From JANXQZ01 sp038225555 (lineage in GTDB: Bacteria > Acidobacteriota > Terriglobia > Bryobacterales > Bryobacteraceae): a stretch of 64,000 bases of DNA. The notes beneath the pieces are model-generated. The model was not told where the DNA came from. It was given only the letters and a program-made list of their open reading frames with translations, and did not search any database. Positions 34,369 to 42,005 of this stretch are shown here, piece by piece (the first letter of the stretch is position 1; every line of letters starts with the position of its first letter). The translations under genes were made by a program, and so were the position numbers. The stretch covers positions 158,015-222,014 of the forward strand of contig JBBRRB010000006.1 of NCBI GenBank assembly GCA_038225555.1, given 5' to 3'.

Positions 34369-35520
34369 CTAGATCGTCATCACGGACGCATTCACCGGCT
34401 TCGACCCCACCGGGATCATCATAAATAACGGGCCTTTGCGCGCACGCTTAAAATCGGTCGTCGCCCGAGTGATGTTGGCCGTTCGCATCACCGCAATATC
34501 CCCGGAACCCTGATTCAACACCAGCACGTATTGATCGTCTGGCGTGATCGTGATGTGGCCCGGCTCCGACCCGACAGCGGTAACAGCAATCACCTGGCGC
34601 TTGGCAATATTTAAAATACTCACGTCCCCAGATTTAGGGTTGGCAACATACAGGTACTGAGGTGCCGCCGTTCGCGATACGGAGGCGGCCATTGCCCCGG
34701 GCGCGTGCCCTGCGAGCACCGTTTCAGACACCTGCGGAGTGTAGAACGGAGAAACCACGACTACGCCGTCCATACCCTCCCCTGTGACAAACAGCTCGCC
34801 ACCATCCGCTTTAAAACAAAGATGATCGGGGCGCACGGCCAGCGGCAAATTGACGATCAGTTGACGATTGGAAACCTGGTAGACCGACAGCATGCGATCT
34901 CCGCGATTCGCCGCGATGAGAGCGCGCGAATCCGACCGGAAACGGACTGCGCCGATTTCGCCAGAGGCCTGTATCAGGGGTCCTGCCGCCCGGCTGCTTG
35001 TCTCGAAAATGCCGATGGCCGCGTGCGATCCGTAGCTCACCGCCGCGATATTGCCCTGAGGGTCGAGATCGAAGTCAACCGGATCGGCGGGAAGCGGCAC
35101 CTGCCAGTCCACCCTAAACGTTTCCACTGCAAAGCGAATCAAGGCACGCGGCTGGCGGCAGAGGATGTAGAGATGACCTCCATCGGAGGAGAGTCGTATC
35201 GAGAGCGCGGTGCTGGCTAGCGTGATCTTGCGAGAGAATGCCAGCGTATCGGAGCGAATCTCGTGCAGGGTGCCGTTCTCGGGCGTTAAGGCGTGAACGA
35301 GAGGAAGTCGGGGATGAGCGATAACCCCGGTCGGGCGGCCCTGCAATCGAATGTGTCTGGCCACGGCGAACACGTTCAGATCCACTGCGGCGACAGCTTC
35401 GCCGTCTTCGTTCGCGATAAAGGCGAATCCCGGGTAGCCCGAAGCTTTGCGCGGACGGCAGGCCACGGTCGAAAGCGCTATCGTGCTTGAAAGAAATGAT
35501 CGCCGTGTTAGCACCAACAT
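34369..35520 (-). CDS. Exported YVTN/YncE-like beta-propeller protein
   Basis: 383 aa. The N-terminus LTRRSFLSSTIALSTVAC combines a twin-Arg-like RRSFL with a lipobox-like end, so it is probably exported and possibly lipidated at that Cys. The remainder is a run of seven or so propeller blades with recurring VAAVDLNVFAVARHIRLQG, LYVANPKSGDVSILNIAKR and ITITPDDQYVLVLNQGSGDI units. Such propellers bind ligands or accompany redox enzymes; no catalytic residues can be named. The gene is divergent from mreB, 249 bp apart. Confidence 0.85.
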   Translation of the reverse strand: MLVLTRRSFLSSTIALSTVACRPRKASGYPGFAFIANEDGEAVAAVDLNVFAVARHIRLQGRPTGVIAHPRLPLVHALTPENGTLHEIRSDTLAFSRKITLASTALSIRLSSDGGHLYILCRQPRALIRFAVETFRVDWQVPLPADPVDFDLDPQGNIAAVSYGSHAAIGIFETSSRAAGPLIQASGEIGAVRFRSDSRALIAANRGDRMLSVYQVSNRQLIVNLPLAVRPDHLCFKADGGELFVTGEGMDGVVVVSPFYTPQVSETVLAGHAPGAMAASVSRTAAPQYLYVANPKSGDVSILNIAKRQVIAVTAVGSEPGHITITPDDQYVLVLNQGSGDIAVMRTANITRATTDFKRARKGPLFMMIPVGSKPVNASVMTI

Positions 35521-35769
35521 CCAGTTTATAACTCAAGGTCTGTTCAATCGTAGGTTGAATCTTTCGTTAGCCAAATTCGCGCAAATGAAAGCGGCGATTG
35601 GGCTTAACCATAACAAGGCATGCCAGCTAGTAAGAAGTATGTTACGCTCGTGAAGGACTGTCCCGAGCCCATCCCTGCCGATTTGCCGGTTTCTTCCGAA
35701 CGACCGCACGTGGTTTGCCCGAAAGCTGGGATTTAGGGCTCGAATATAAGGAACTGAAACAACCGATCC
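35521..35769. other. Divergent spacer upstream of mreB
   Basis: 249 bp between the propeller gene and mreB. The stretch is AT-richer near 35560-35650. The mreB promoter should be here, but no hexamer pair stands out. A purine-rich AAGGAAC lies about 15 nt before the mreB ATG, a long spacing for a ribosome binding site. No RNA gene was recognised. Confidence 0.4.
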
Positions 35770-36795
35770 ATGAACGTTCGCTCTCTTTTTAGCCTGTTCT
35801 CATCGGACTTGGCAATCGATCTGGGAACCGCCAATACTCTCGTCTTCGCGAAGGGCAAGGGCATTGTCGTCAATGAGCCGTCCATTGTCGCCATTAACAA
35901 GAACACCGGAGAGGTTGAAGCCGTCGGAAAGGAAGCCAAGGAAATGCTGGGCCGAACCCCCGGCAACATCGTCGCCATCCGTCCCATGAAAGACGGAGTG
36001 ATCGCGGATTTCAAGGTTACCGAGCGCATGCTGAATTACTTCATTCAGAAGGCGCATGGACGCAAGGTCCTCGTCCATCCCCGCATCGTCATCGGCGTGC
36101 CGAGCGAAATCACGCAAGTGGAAAAGCGCGCCGTAATCGATTCAGCCTATCGAGCCAAGGCGAGCGAAGTGCATCTGGTGGAGCAGGCCATGGTCGCGGC
36201 GATTGGCGCCGGATTGCCAGTCACGGAGCCATCCGGGAACATGGTGGTGGACATCGGGGGCGGCACCACTGACGTCGCCGTGATTTCTCTTTCCGGCATC
36301 GTGTATTCGCGCTCGGTTCGCGTAGCAGGGAACGAGATGGACGACGCCATCATGCAGTTCTTAAAGCGCAAATACAACCTGCTGATCGGGGAGCGCACCG
36401 CTGAGGCCGTAAAAATTACGGTCGGGTCGGCATATCCTTTGGACAAGCCGATCACGATGGAAATCAAGGGAAGGAACTTGATAGAAGGCGTGCCCAAGAC
36501 CGTCACGATCGACGACAGCGAAATCCGCGAGGCGCTCGGCGAATGCGTCGCTACCATCATGAATGCGATTCGGGTGGCGCTGGAACGAACCCCGCCGGAG
36601 TTAAGCGCCGACATTAGCGACCGGGGCATCGTTCTAACCGGCGGCGGCGCCATGCTGAAAAATCTGGATAAGAGAATTCGCGAGGAAACGGGATTGCCGG
36701 TTTCGATCGCCGAGGATCCTCTGGCAAGCGTTGTGCTGGGTACTGGAAAGATGCTGACGGATTTCAAGCTCCTTCGGCGCGTGGCGATTGAGTAG
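35770..36795 (+). CDS. mreB: Rod shape-determining actin homologue MreB
   Basis: A 341-aa bacterial actin that guides the elongation machinery. Phosphate 1 motif LAIDLGTANTLVFAKGKGIV (about 14-33), phosphate 2 NMVVDIGGGTTDVAVISL, and adenosine motif GIVLTGGGAMLKNLDKRI are all intact. The amphipathic N-terminal MNVRSLFSLFSSDL is present. First gene of a mreB-mreC-mreD-mrdA-rodA unit on the plus strand. Length is normal. Confidence 0.98.
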   Translation: MNVRSLFSLFSSDLAIDLGTANTLVFAKGKGIVVNEPSIVAINKNTGEVEAVGKEAKEMLGRTPGNIVAIRPMKDGVIADFKVTERMLNYFIQKAHGRKVLVHPRIVIGVPSEITQVEKRAVIDSAYRAKASEVHLVEQAMVAAIGAGLPVTEPSGNMVVDIGGGTTDVAVISLSGIVYSRSVRVAGNEMDDAIMQFLKRKYNLLIGERTAEAVKITVGSAYPLDKPITMEIKGRNLIEGVPKTVTIDDSEIREALGECVATIMNAIRVALERTPPELSADISDRGIVLTGGGAMLKNLDKRIREETGLPVSIAEDPLASVVLGTGKMLTDFKLLRRVAIE

Positions 36796-36819
36796 GTCGG
36801 TCGGGCCTACACGGCTGTT

Positions 36820-38130
36820 ATGGAGTTTTTACTTAACCGCTATAGGAATCTGACAGCGCTGCTGGTAGTGGTTGTGGCGCAGCTTCTGCTCATCGCCTAC
36901 CAAGTGAAAACCAGCAAAGATGTTCCGTTGCTGCGCCTTTGGGCCGTAACTGCGGTCACTCCCGTCGAACGAATCCTGGAAGTAGTCAGAAGAAACACGT
37001 GGGGTTTCGTCGAGGATTATTTCGTTCTCATCAACACGCGCTCGCAGAACGATAAGCTTCGGAAAGAGATCGGGCAATTGAAGCTGGACAATCAATATCT
37101 GCGGACCGAACTCTCCACCGCCGACCGGGCCCGTGCCTTGAGCGTGTTTCAAACTCAATCGCCTTCGAAAACTCTGGCCGCCAGGATCATCGGAAACGGC
37201 ACCGGGGCGAATTCTAAGGTCGTATTTGTCGACCGGGGCTCCGGCAGCGGCGTTGAAAGCGGCATGGCGGTCGTAACGCCCGACGGAATCGTGGGCAAAG
37301 TTGTTGCGGCATACCCAACGGCTGCGCTGGTGCTGCTAATCACCGATGTAAATTTCGGGGCGGGCGTAATTTCTCAGAAAAACCGCGTTCACGGCACGCT
37401 CAAAGGCCAGGGGCACGACGGCACCGTGCTGGTCGATTACATTCAGAACGAAGAAAAGATCGAGACCGGGGAATGGTTTTACACTTCGGGGGATGATCGC
37501 ATTTTCCCCAAGGGCTTTCCGGTCGGCCAAGTGACCGCCGTTCGCAGCGGGCGGAACTTGAAGGAAATCTACGTCACACCAAGCGGTTTTCAAGGCGGAC
37601 TCGAGGAGGTGCTCATCGTTCTGGAATCCGTGCACCAAGCGATTCCAGATGTGGAGATATCAACGCCCGGGATTAAGCTGATTCCTCCGCCGCCAGATTC
37701 GCAGGAGAATCCAGCGAGTTCTCAAACGTCCGGCCTATTGACCACGGACGCAGATCGGCTGAAGGAGCAGTACAAGCAGGTGGGCGAAGCCCAGCATCAC
37801 GCTTATGGGCAAAACCCGTATACGTCCACTCCCCCGGACTTCAGCAAACTTCCGGGGCTGAGGGAAACGCCCGCAGTAACTAAGCCCGTACCAGTCGTTT
37901 CAGAGGGACCCGCAACGGAAGCAGTCGTGAAACCTAAGGCCAAACCTGCCTTGGAAGAGCCGGTTCCACCCCGCAGTCCGACGGTGCTTCCCAGGCCCAA
38001 GCCGACAATACCCCTGCTGATTACCGATCCAACCGACGCCGATCCGAACGAGCCGACAGTTGCTGCGCCGCCTCGCAGGGAACCCAAGTTGGACGAATTC
38101 GGGCAACCCAAACTCCCCAGAAAGCCGTGA
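36820..38130 (+). CDS. mreC: Rod shape-determining protein MreC
   Basis: A 436-aa inner membrane protein: an N-terminal TM at about 10-27 (LTALLVVVVAQLLLIAYQ), a periplasmic coiled coil at about 68-105 (NDKLRKEIGQLKLDNQYLRT), and the double beta-barrel (KVVFVDRGSGSGVESGMAVV, GIVGKVVAAYPTAALVLLIT). Beyond the usual end (about 285 aa) there is a 150-residue Pro/Lys-rich tail with repeated PKPTIP, PVPVVSEGP and APPRREPK segments, predicted disordered in the periplasm. It lies 24 bp after mreB. Confidence 0.95.
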   Translation: MEFLLNRYRNLTALLVVVVAQLLLIAYQVKTSKDVPLLRLWAVTAVTPVERILEVVRRNTWGFVEDYFVLINTRSQNDKLRKEIGQLKLDNQYLRTELSTADRARALSVFQTQSPSKTLAARIIGNGTGANSKVVFVDRGSGSGVESGMAVVTPDGIVGKVVAAYPTAALVLLITDVNFGAGVISQKNRVHGTLKGQGHDGTVLVDYIQNEEKIETGEWFYTSGDDRIFPKGFPVGQVTAVRSGRNLKEIYVTPSGFQGGLEEVLIVLESVHQAIPDVEISTPGIKLIPPPPDSQENPASSQTSGLLTTDADRLKEQYKQVGEAQHHAYGQNPYTSTPPDFSKLPGLRETPAVTKPVPVVSEGPATEAVVKPKAKPALEEPVPPRSPTVLPRPKPTIPLLITDPTDADPNEPTVAAPPRREPKLDEFGQPKLPRKP

Positions 38131-38161
38131 AGGAATCGCTACAAGCCGGCGTGTCCAAATT

Positions 38162-38183
38162 GGGCAGGCAAGCTTGCCCCACA
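38162..38183. repeat. Solo REP-like palindrome between mreC and mreD
   Basis: GGGCAGGCAAGCTTGCCCC contains a perfect 12-bp palindrome (GGCAAGCTTGCC) and ends CCACA. Its TGTGGGGCA and TTGCCTGC parts (reverse strand) match the arms of the larger inverted repeat at 53248-53377, so it may be a worn half of the same repeat family inserted in an operon. Confidence 0.45.
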
Positions 38184-38187
38184 GACA

Positions 38188-38727
38188 ATGAACGATTACA
38201 GTGAGCGTCTGCTCGCCGACTCTTCCCGGAGGAAAGACAAATCCCGTTTTCGACCGCTGATTCTGATCGTAGTTCCGCTGATCGCGATTCTTTTTCAGGT
38301 CTACGTTCCGCGATTTTTTCCGTTTCTCTCCTATCTCGAACTGCCACTCCTGATAACCATGCACTTCGCGCTCACCCGCCGCGAACCCATCTCGTCGCTG
38401 CTATATGGCGCGGCAATTGGACTCTTGCAGGATTCTCTCTCAAACCAAAAAATCGGCATGTACGGGATCGTGAAAACCCTGGTCGGTTACTTCGCCGCAT
38501 CGGTGGGGATGCGCTTTGATACCGAAAATCCCATTCTAACTTTCATTCTTGGTTTCTTCTTCTACTCCTTCCACCAATTCTTTTATTGGGTGCTGACCCG
38601 GGCCCTGCTCGGCCAATTAGTCAACTTCGATCTTCAACAGACTCTGTTGTTTGGAGTCCTGAATGCCGCCGTCGCGCTGCCCCTTTTTAGATTGTTGGAT
38701 AAACTGAAGGTGACGCCTCATACTTAG
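38188..38727 (+). CDS. mreD: Rod shape-determining protein MreD
   Basis: A 179-aa polytopic membrane protein with five or so hydrophobic segments (LILIVVPLIAILFQVYVPRF, ELPLLITMHFALTRREPISS, LYGAAIGLLQDSLS, ILTFILGFFFYSFHQFFYWV). The motif around GAAIGLLQDSLSNQKIG is characteristic of MreD. The N-terminus is basic and cytoplasmic. The gene is separated from mreC by 57 bp containing a REP-like palindrome, and is followed 10 bp later by mrdA. Confidence 0.9.
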   Translation: MNDYSERLLADSSRRKDKSRFRPLILIVVPLIAILFQVYVPRFFPFLSYLELPLLITMHFALTRREPISSLLYGAAIGLLQDSLSNQKIGMYGIVKTLVGYFAASVGMRFDTENPILTFILGFFFYSFHQFFYWVLTRALLGQLVNFDLQQTLLFGVLNAAVALPLFRLLDKLKVTPHT

Positions 38728-38737
38728 AGAGTCTGCC

Positions 38738-40639
38738 GTGGACCTGCAAACCGATCGCGAACAAGAACGGCTGTCCTCCAAACCGCTTCTGCGGGACGAC
38801 CCAAAATTCGCCTCGGCGAAAATCGCTTTTTTTCAATATTTAACCGTTGGCGTCTTCCTTTTCCTGCTAACCGGATTCTGGGATCTCCAGATTCGAAATC
38901 CGGAGGTATATTACCTGCGCGCCGAGCAGAATCGGATAAAGTCTACCCCGGTGCTGGCAGCTCGGGGAAAAATAATGGACCGCGACGGGCGCGTGATCGT
39001 CGACAATCATTCGTCGTACAGCGCCATCATCTCTCGTGAAAATTTGAAAGAAGAACACTTAAAGGGAATCGCTGACGGTTTGGATATTGAATACGAAGCA
39101 TTGGTGAACCGGGTCAGACGATTCAGCGCGCCTAAATATATCCCGCTTGTGATCAAGGAAGAATTGACCACGGGAGAACTTGCGTTCGTCGAATCGCACC
39201 GCGATCCCGACACCTTCCCTGAGTTGGATTTGATCGTCGCACAGCGGCGCCTTTACCCCAAGGACGGCTTAGCGGCTCACGTGGTCGGATACGTTGGAGA
39301 GATCAGCGACGTGGAACTGAATCTTGAAGAATTCGCAAAGTTTCATCCAGGTGACGTGATCGGGAAGGAGGGGATTGAACGGCAATACAACGACATTCTC
39401 ATGGGCGTGGACGGCAAAAGGCAGGTGGAAGTAGATAATCTGGGCAACGAGCGGCAAGTGCTGGAGAGCAAGCCCGACCAACCTGGGAAGAACCTCGAAC
39501 TTACCATCGATCTCGATCTTCAGGTAGTGGCTGAACTGGCGATGGAAAACAAGCGCGGCGCCGTGGTTGCGCTGGATCCCAGAAATGGCGAAGTGCTGGC
39601 GATGGTAAGCCGCCCGGCCTACGATCCGAATCTTTTTGCGACCCGGATCAGAACCAAGGACTGGAACGATCTGCTCAAGAACCCGGCTCATCCTCTGCTC
39701 AACAAGGCGATCCAAGGCACGCAAGCGCCTGGTTCGACGTTCAAGCCGATTGTGGCTTTGGCAGGGCTCGAAACGGACACTATCGACGACACGTTCCACG
39801 TCGGCTGCGGGGGCGGGGCGAGTTTCTATGGCACCTATTTCCATTGCCACAAGGTGCATGGCACGGTAGATCTTCACAAAGGCATCGTGCAATCCTGCGA
39901 CGTTTTCTTCTACAACGTCGGTAATAAATTGGGAATCGACAAGATCGCGAAATATGCCGAGATGGCCGGGTTCGGCCACCGGACCGGTATCGATCTCCCA
40001 CATGAAGCGGAGGGCATTATGCCTTCTACCCGCTGGAAGAACAAGCTCTTCCGTGAGAAATGGTACGCTGGCGAGACTATTTCAGTGTCTATCGGCCAGG
40101 GTGCGGTCGCGGTAACTCCGTTGCAACTCGCCTCGGCCATCGGCGGCATTGCCGTGGGAGGAACCTGGAATACTCCCCACTTGGCGAAGGAACCGACCCG
40201 GCTGGCTCCCGCTCGCAAGGCCAATCTCAATCCGGATAACGTGCAGAAGGTAATTTACGGAATGTACGGAGTGGTGAACGAAGGGGGCACGGGCCGGCCG
40301 GCATTGATCCCCGGTCTCAATGTTTGCGGAAAAACAGGCACGGCCCAGCTTGCCTCGAACAAGCTCTTGAAAGGCACCAAACTCGGCCAAAGCATGAAGG
40401 ACAACGCCTGGTTCGTCGGCTTCGCGCCGCGCGAGGCTCCCGAAATCGTCATCGTGGCGCTCTTTGAAAACGGAGAGCACGGCCCTAACGCGGCACCCAT
40501 TGTTCGCGACGTCATGAAGGCCTATTTCGACAAGCAGGCCAGGCTTGGTCGACGCAAGACCCAAGTAGAGGCGGTGAACGGCTTCGAGCATCCGACCATA
40601 TTGCAGGTTCCAGCCGTTGCATCGGGAGGGGTTAATTAA
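38738..40639 (+). CDS. mrdA: Penicillin-binding protein 2 (elongasome transpeptidase)
   Basis: A 633-aa class B PBP starting at GTG. One TM at about 33-50 (FFQYLTVGVFLFLLTGFWDL) follows a cytoplasmic tail. The pedestal domain (RGKIMDRDGRVIVDN, GDVIGKEGIERQYNDILMG) comes next, then the transpeptidase with catalytic Ser333 in GSTFK, SCD in QSCDVFFYNVG and KTG at 532-534 (CGKTGTAQ). It crosslinks lateral-wall peptidoglycan with RodA. The stop shares one base with the rodA start (TAATG), implying translational coupling. Confidence 0.96.
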   Translation: MDLQTDREQERLSSKPLLRDDPKFASAKIAFFQYLTVGVFLFLLTGFWDLQIRNPEVYYLRAEQNRIKSTPVLAARGKIMDRDGRVIVDNHSSYSAIISRENLKEEHLKGIADGLDIEYEALVNRVRRFSAPKYIPLVIKEELTTGELAFVESHRDPDTFPELDLIVAQRRLYPKDGLAAHVVGYVGEISDVELNLEEFAKFHPGDVIGKEGIERQYNDILMGVDGKRQVEVDNLGNERQVLESKPDQPGKNLELTIDLDLQVVAELAMENKRGAVVALDPRNGEVLAMVSRPAYDPNLFATRIRTKDWNDLLKNPAHPLLNKAIQGTQAPGSTFKPIVALAGLETDTIDDTFHVGCGGGASFYGTYFHCHKVHGTVDLHKGIVQSCDVFFYNVGNKLGIDKIAKYAEMAGFGHRTGIDLPHEAEGIMPSTRWKNKLFREKWYAGETISVSIGQGAVAVTPLQLASAIGGIAVGGTWNTPHLAKEPTRLAPARKANLNPDNVQKVIYGMYGVVNEGGTGRPALIPGLNVCGKTGTAQLASNKLLKGTKLGQSMKDNAWFVGFAPREAPEIVIVALFENGEHGPNAAPIVRDVMKAYFDKQARLGRRKTQVEAVNGFEHPTILQVPAVASGGVN

Positions 40640-41742
40640 TGGCGAGCTACCGCTCGATTCGCGACTTTGATTGGCCCATGTTCGTTCTTGCCTTGGCGAT
40701 TTGTTCAATGGGCGTGTTACAAATCTTCAGCGCAACGCACGATACCAAGTGGGGCGACGCTTGGTGGAAACAGGTAATGTACATCATGGTCTCGGTGGTG
40801 ATCATGTGGTTTGCGACTCTGATCGATTACCACACGCTGCTTGCCCAGGTTCCGATTCTCTACTCGGGGTCGGTGGTCATCCTGATCGCAACGTTTCTGG
40901 TGGGCACGAAAATCTTCGGATCGCGGAGGTGGATTGGCTACGGCAGCTTCAAACTCCAGATTTCGGAATTCGTTAAACTGGTGATAGTATTGCTTGTAGC
41001 TCGTTTCTTGACGGAGATTAAGACCGAGCAATTGGAATTGTCCGATTTGTTCAAGCTGGGGGGATTGGTCGGCTTGCCAATGTTGCTGGTAATGGCTCAG
41101 CCGGACTTGGGGACCGCGCTCACTTATCTCCCGATCCTAATCGTGGGTGTTTTTCTAGCGGGTTTGCGATGGCAGCACGCAGCGGCTATTGGCGTAATCA
41201 TCGCGTTGGTTCTGCCGCTGGGTTACTTTTTCTTGAAGGATTATCTTCTGAAGGACTATCAAAGGGCCCGGCTGGTCAGCTTCGTAAATCCCAGTTCGGA
41301 TCCAAAAGGAAGCGGCTATCAAGTGATCCAGTCTCAGATTGCCGTCGGTTCCGGCGCGCTCTGGGGGCGCGGAGTCACCCGGGGTTCGCAAACTCAAAAC
41401 GGGTTCCTTCCGGTGCCGCATACTGATTTTATATTCTCGGCGTTTGCCGAGGAGCACGGATTTGTTGGTGTGGTTGTAGTTTTAGGACTGTACTTTTTGT
41501 TACTGATGCAGATCGTTCAGAACGCGCAAATAGCTCCTGACCGGGCTGGCATGTATTTGTGCATGGGAGTGGCTGCGTTATTGGTTTTCCACGTTCTCGT
41601 GAATGTAGGCATGGTGGTGGGCAGGATGCCCGTAACCGGGATCCCGCTGCCGCTCATGAGTTCGGGGGGGTCCAACACGCTGTCGATTTTTTTAATGCTG
41701 GGGCTCGTGAATAACGTGCGGCTTCGGCGATTCGTAAATTGA
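40639..41742 (+). CDS. rodA: Peptidoglycan glycosyltransferase RodA (SEDS)
   Basis: A 367-aa SEDS-family polymerase with 10 hydrophobic segments. Conserved parts include RRWIGYGSFKLQISEFVKL, AQPDLGTALTYLPIL, YQVIQSQIAVGSGALWGRG, GFLPVPHTDFIFSAFAEEHG (the catalytic-Asp-containing loop lies earlier in the fold) and GIPLPLMSSGGSNTLS. It polymerises lipid II together with PBP2. Start overlaps the mrdA stop by one base. A weak hairpin follows the gene. Confidence 0.96.
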   Translation: MASYRSIRDFDWPMFVLALAICSMGVLQIFSATHDTKWGDAWWKQVMYIMVSVVIMWFATLIDYHTLLAQVPILYSGSVVILIATFLVGTKIFGSRRWIGYGSFKLQISEFVKLVIVLLVARFLTEIKTEQLELSDLFKLGGLVGLPMLLVMAQPDLGTALTYLPILIVGVFLAGLRWQHAAAIGVIIALVLPLGYFFLKDYLLKDYQRARLVSFVNPSSDPKGSGYQVIQSQIAVGSGALWGRGVTRGSQTQNGFLPVPHTDFIFSAFAEEHGFVGVVVVLGLYFLLLMQIVQNAQIAPDRAGMYLCMGVAALLVFHVLVNVGMVVGRMPVTGIPLPLMSSGGSNTLSIFLMLGLVNNVRLRRFVN

Positions 41743-41751
41743 TTTTTGAAG

Positions 41752-41768
41752 CGGTCGTGAGACGGCCG
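41752..41768 (+). terminator. Possible terminator hairpin after rodA
   Basis: CGGTCGT-GAG-ACGGCCG forms a 7-bp stem with one G-U pair just 10 bp after the rodA stop. The downstream bases (GTTGTTAGGG) are only mildly U-rich, so it could instead be Rho-dependent or only an mRNA-stabilising hairpin. Confidence 0.35.
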
Positions 41769-42005
41769 GTTGTTAGGGAGATTGAGGGTAAGCGGGCTTT
41801 ACACGGTCTTTGATCCGTGGACCCAACCCAGAAAGATTCCAGCGCTCCAAGGGTGTTGCAGTTGAACTCCACTCTAGAGCCCTAAGATGTTCGTGCGCGC
41901 GCCGGGCAAACGGTCAAGGCGATCACCCGGCTGGTTGGAACTTCCGCTGCCCACTTTGTTCCTAGCGCTCCGCCCGCGACCTAAAACACGCGGAGAGTTA
42001 GAGCG

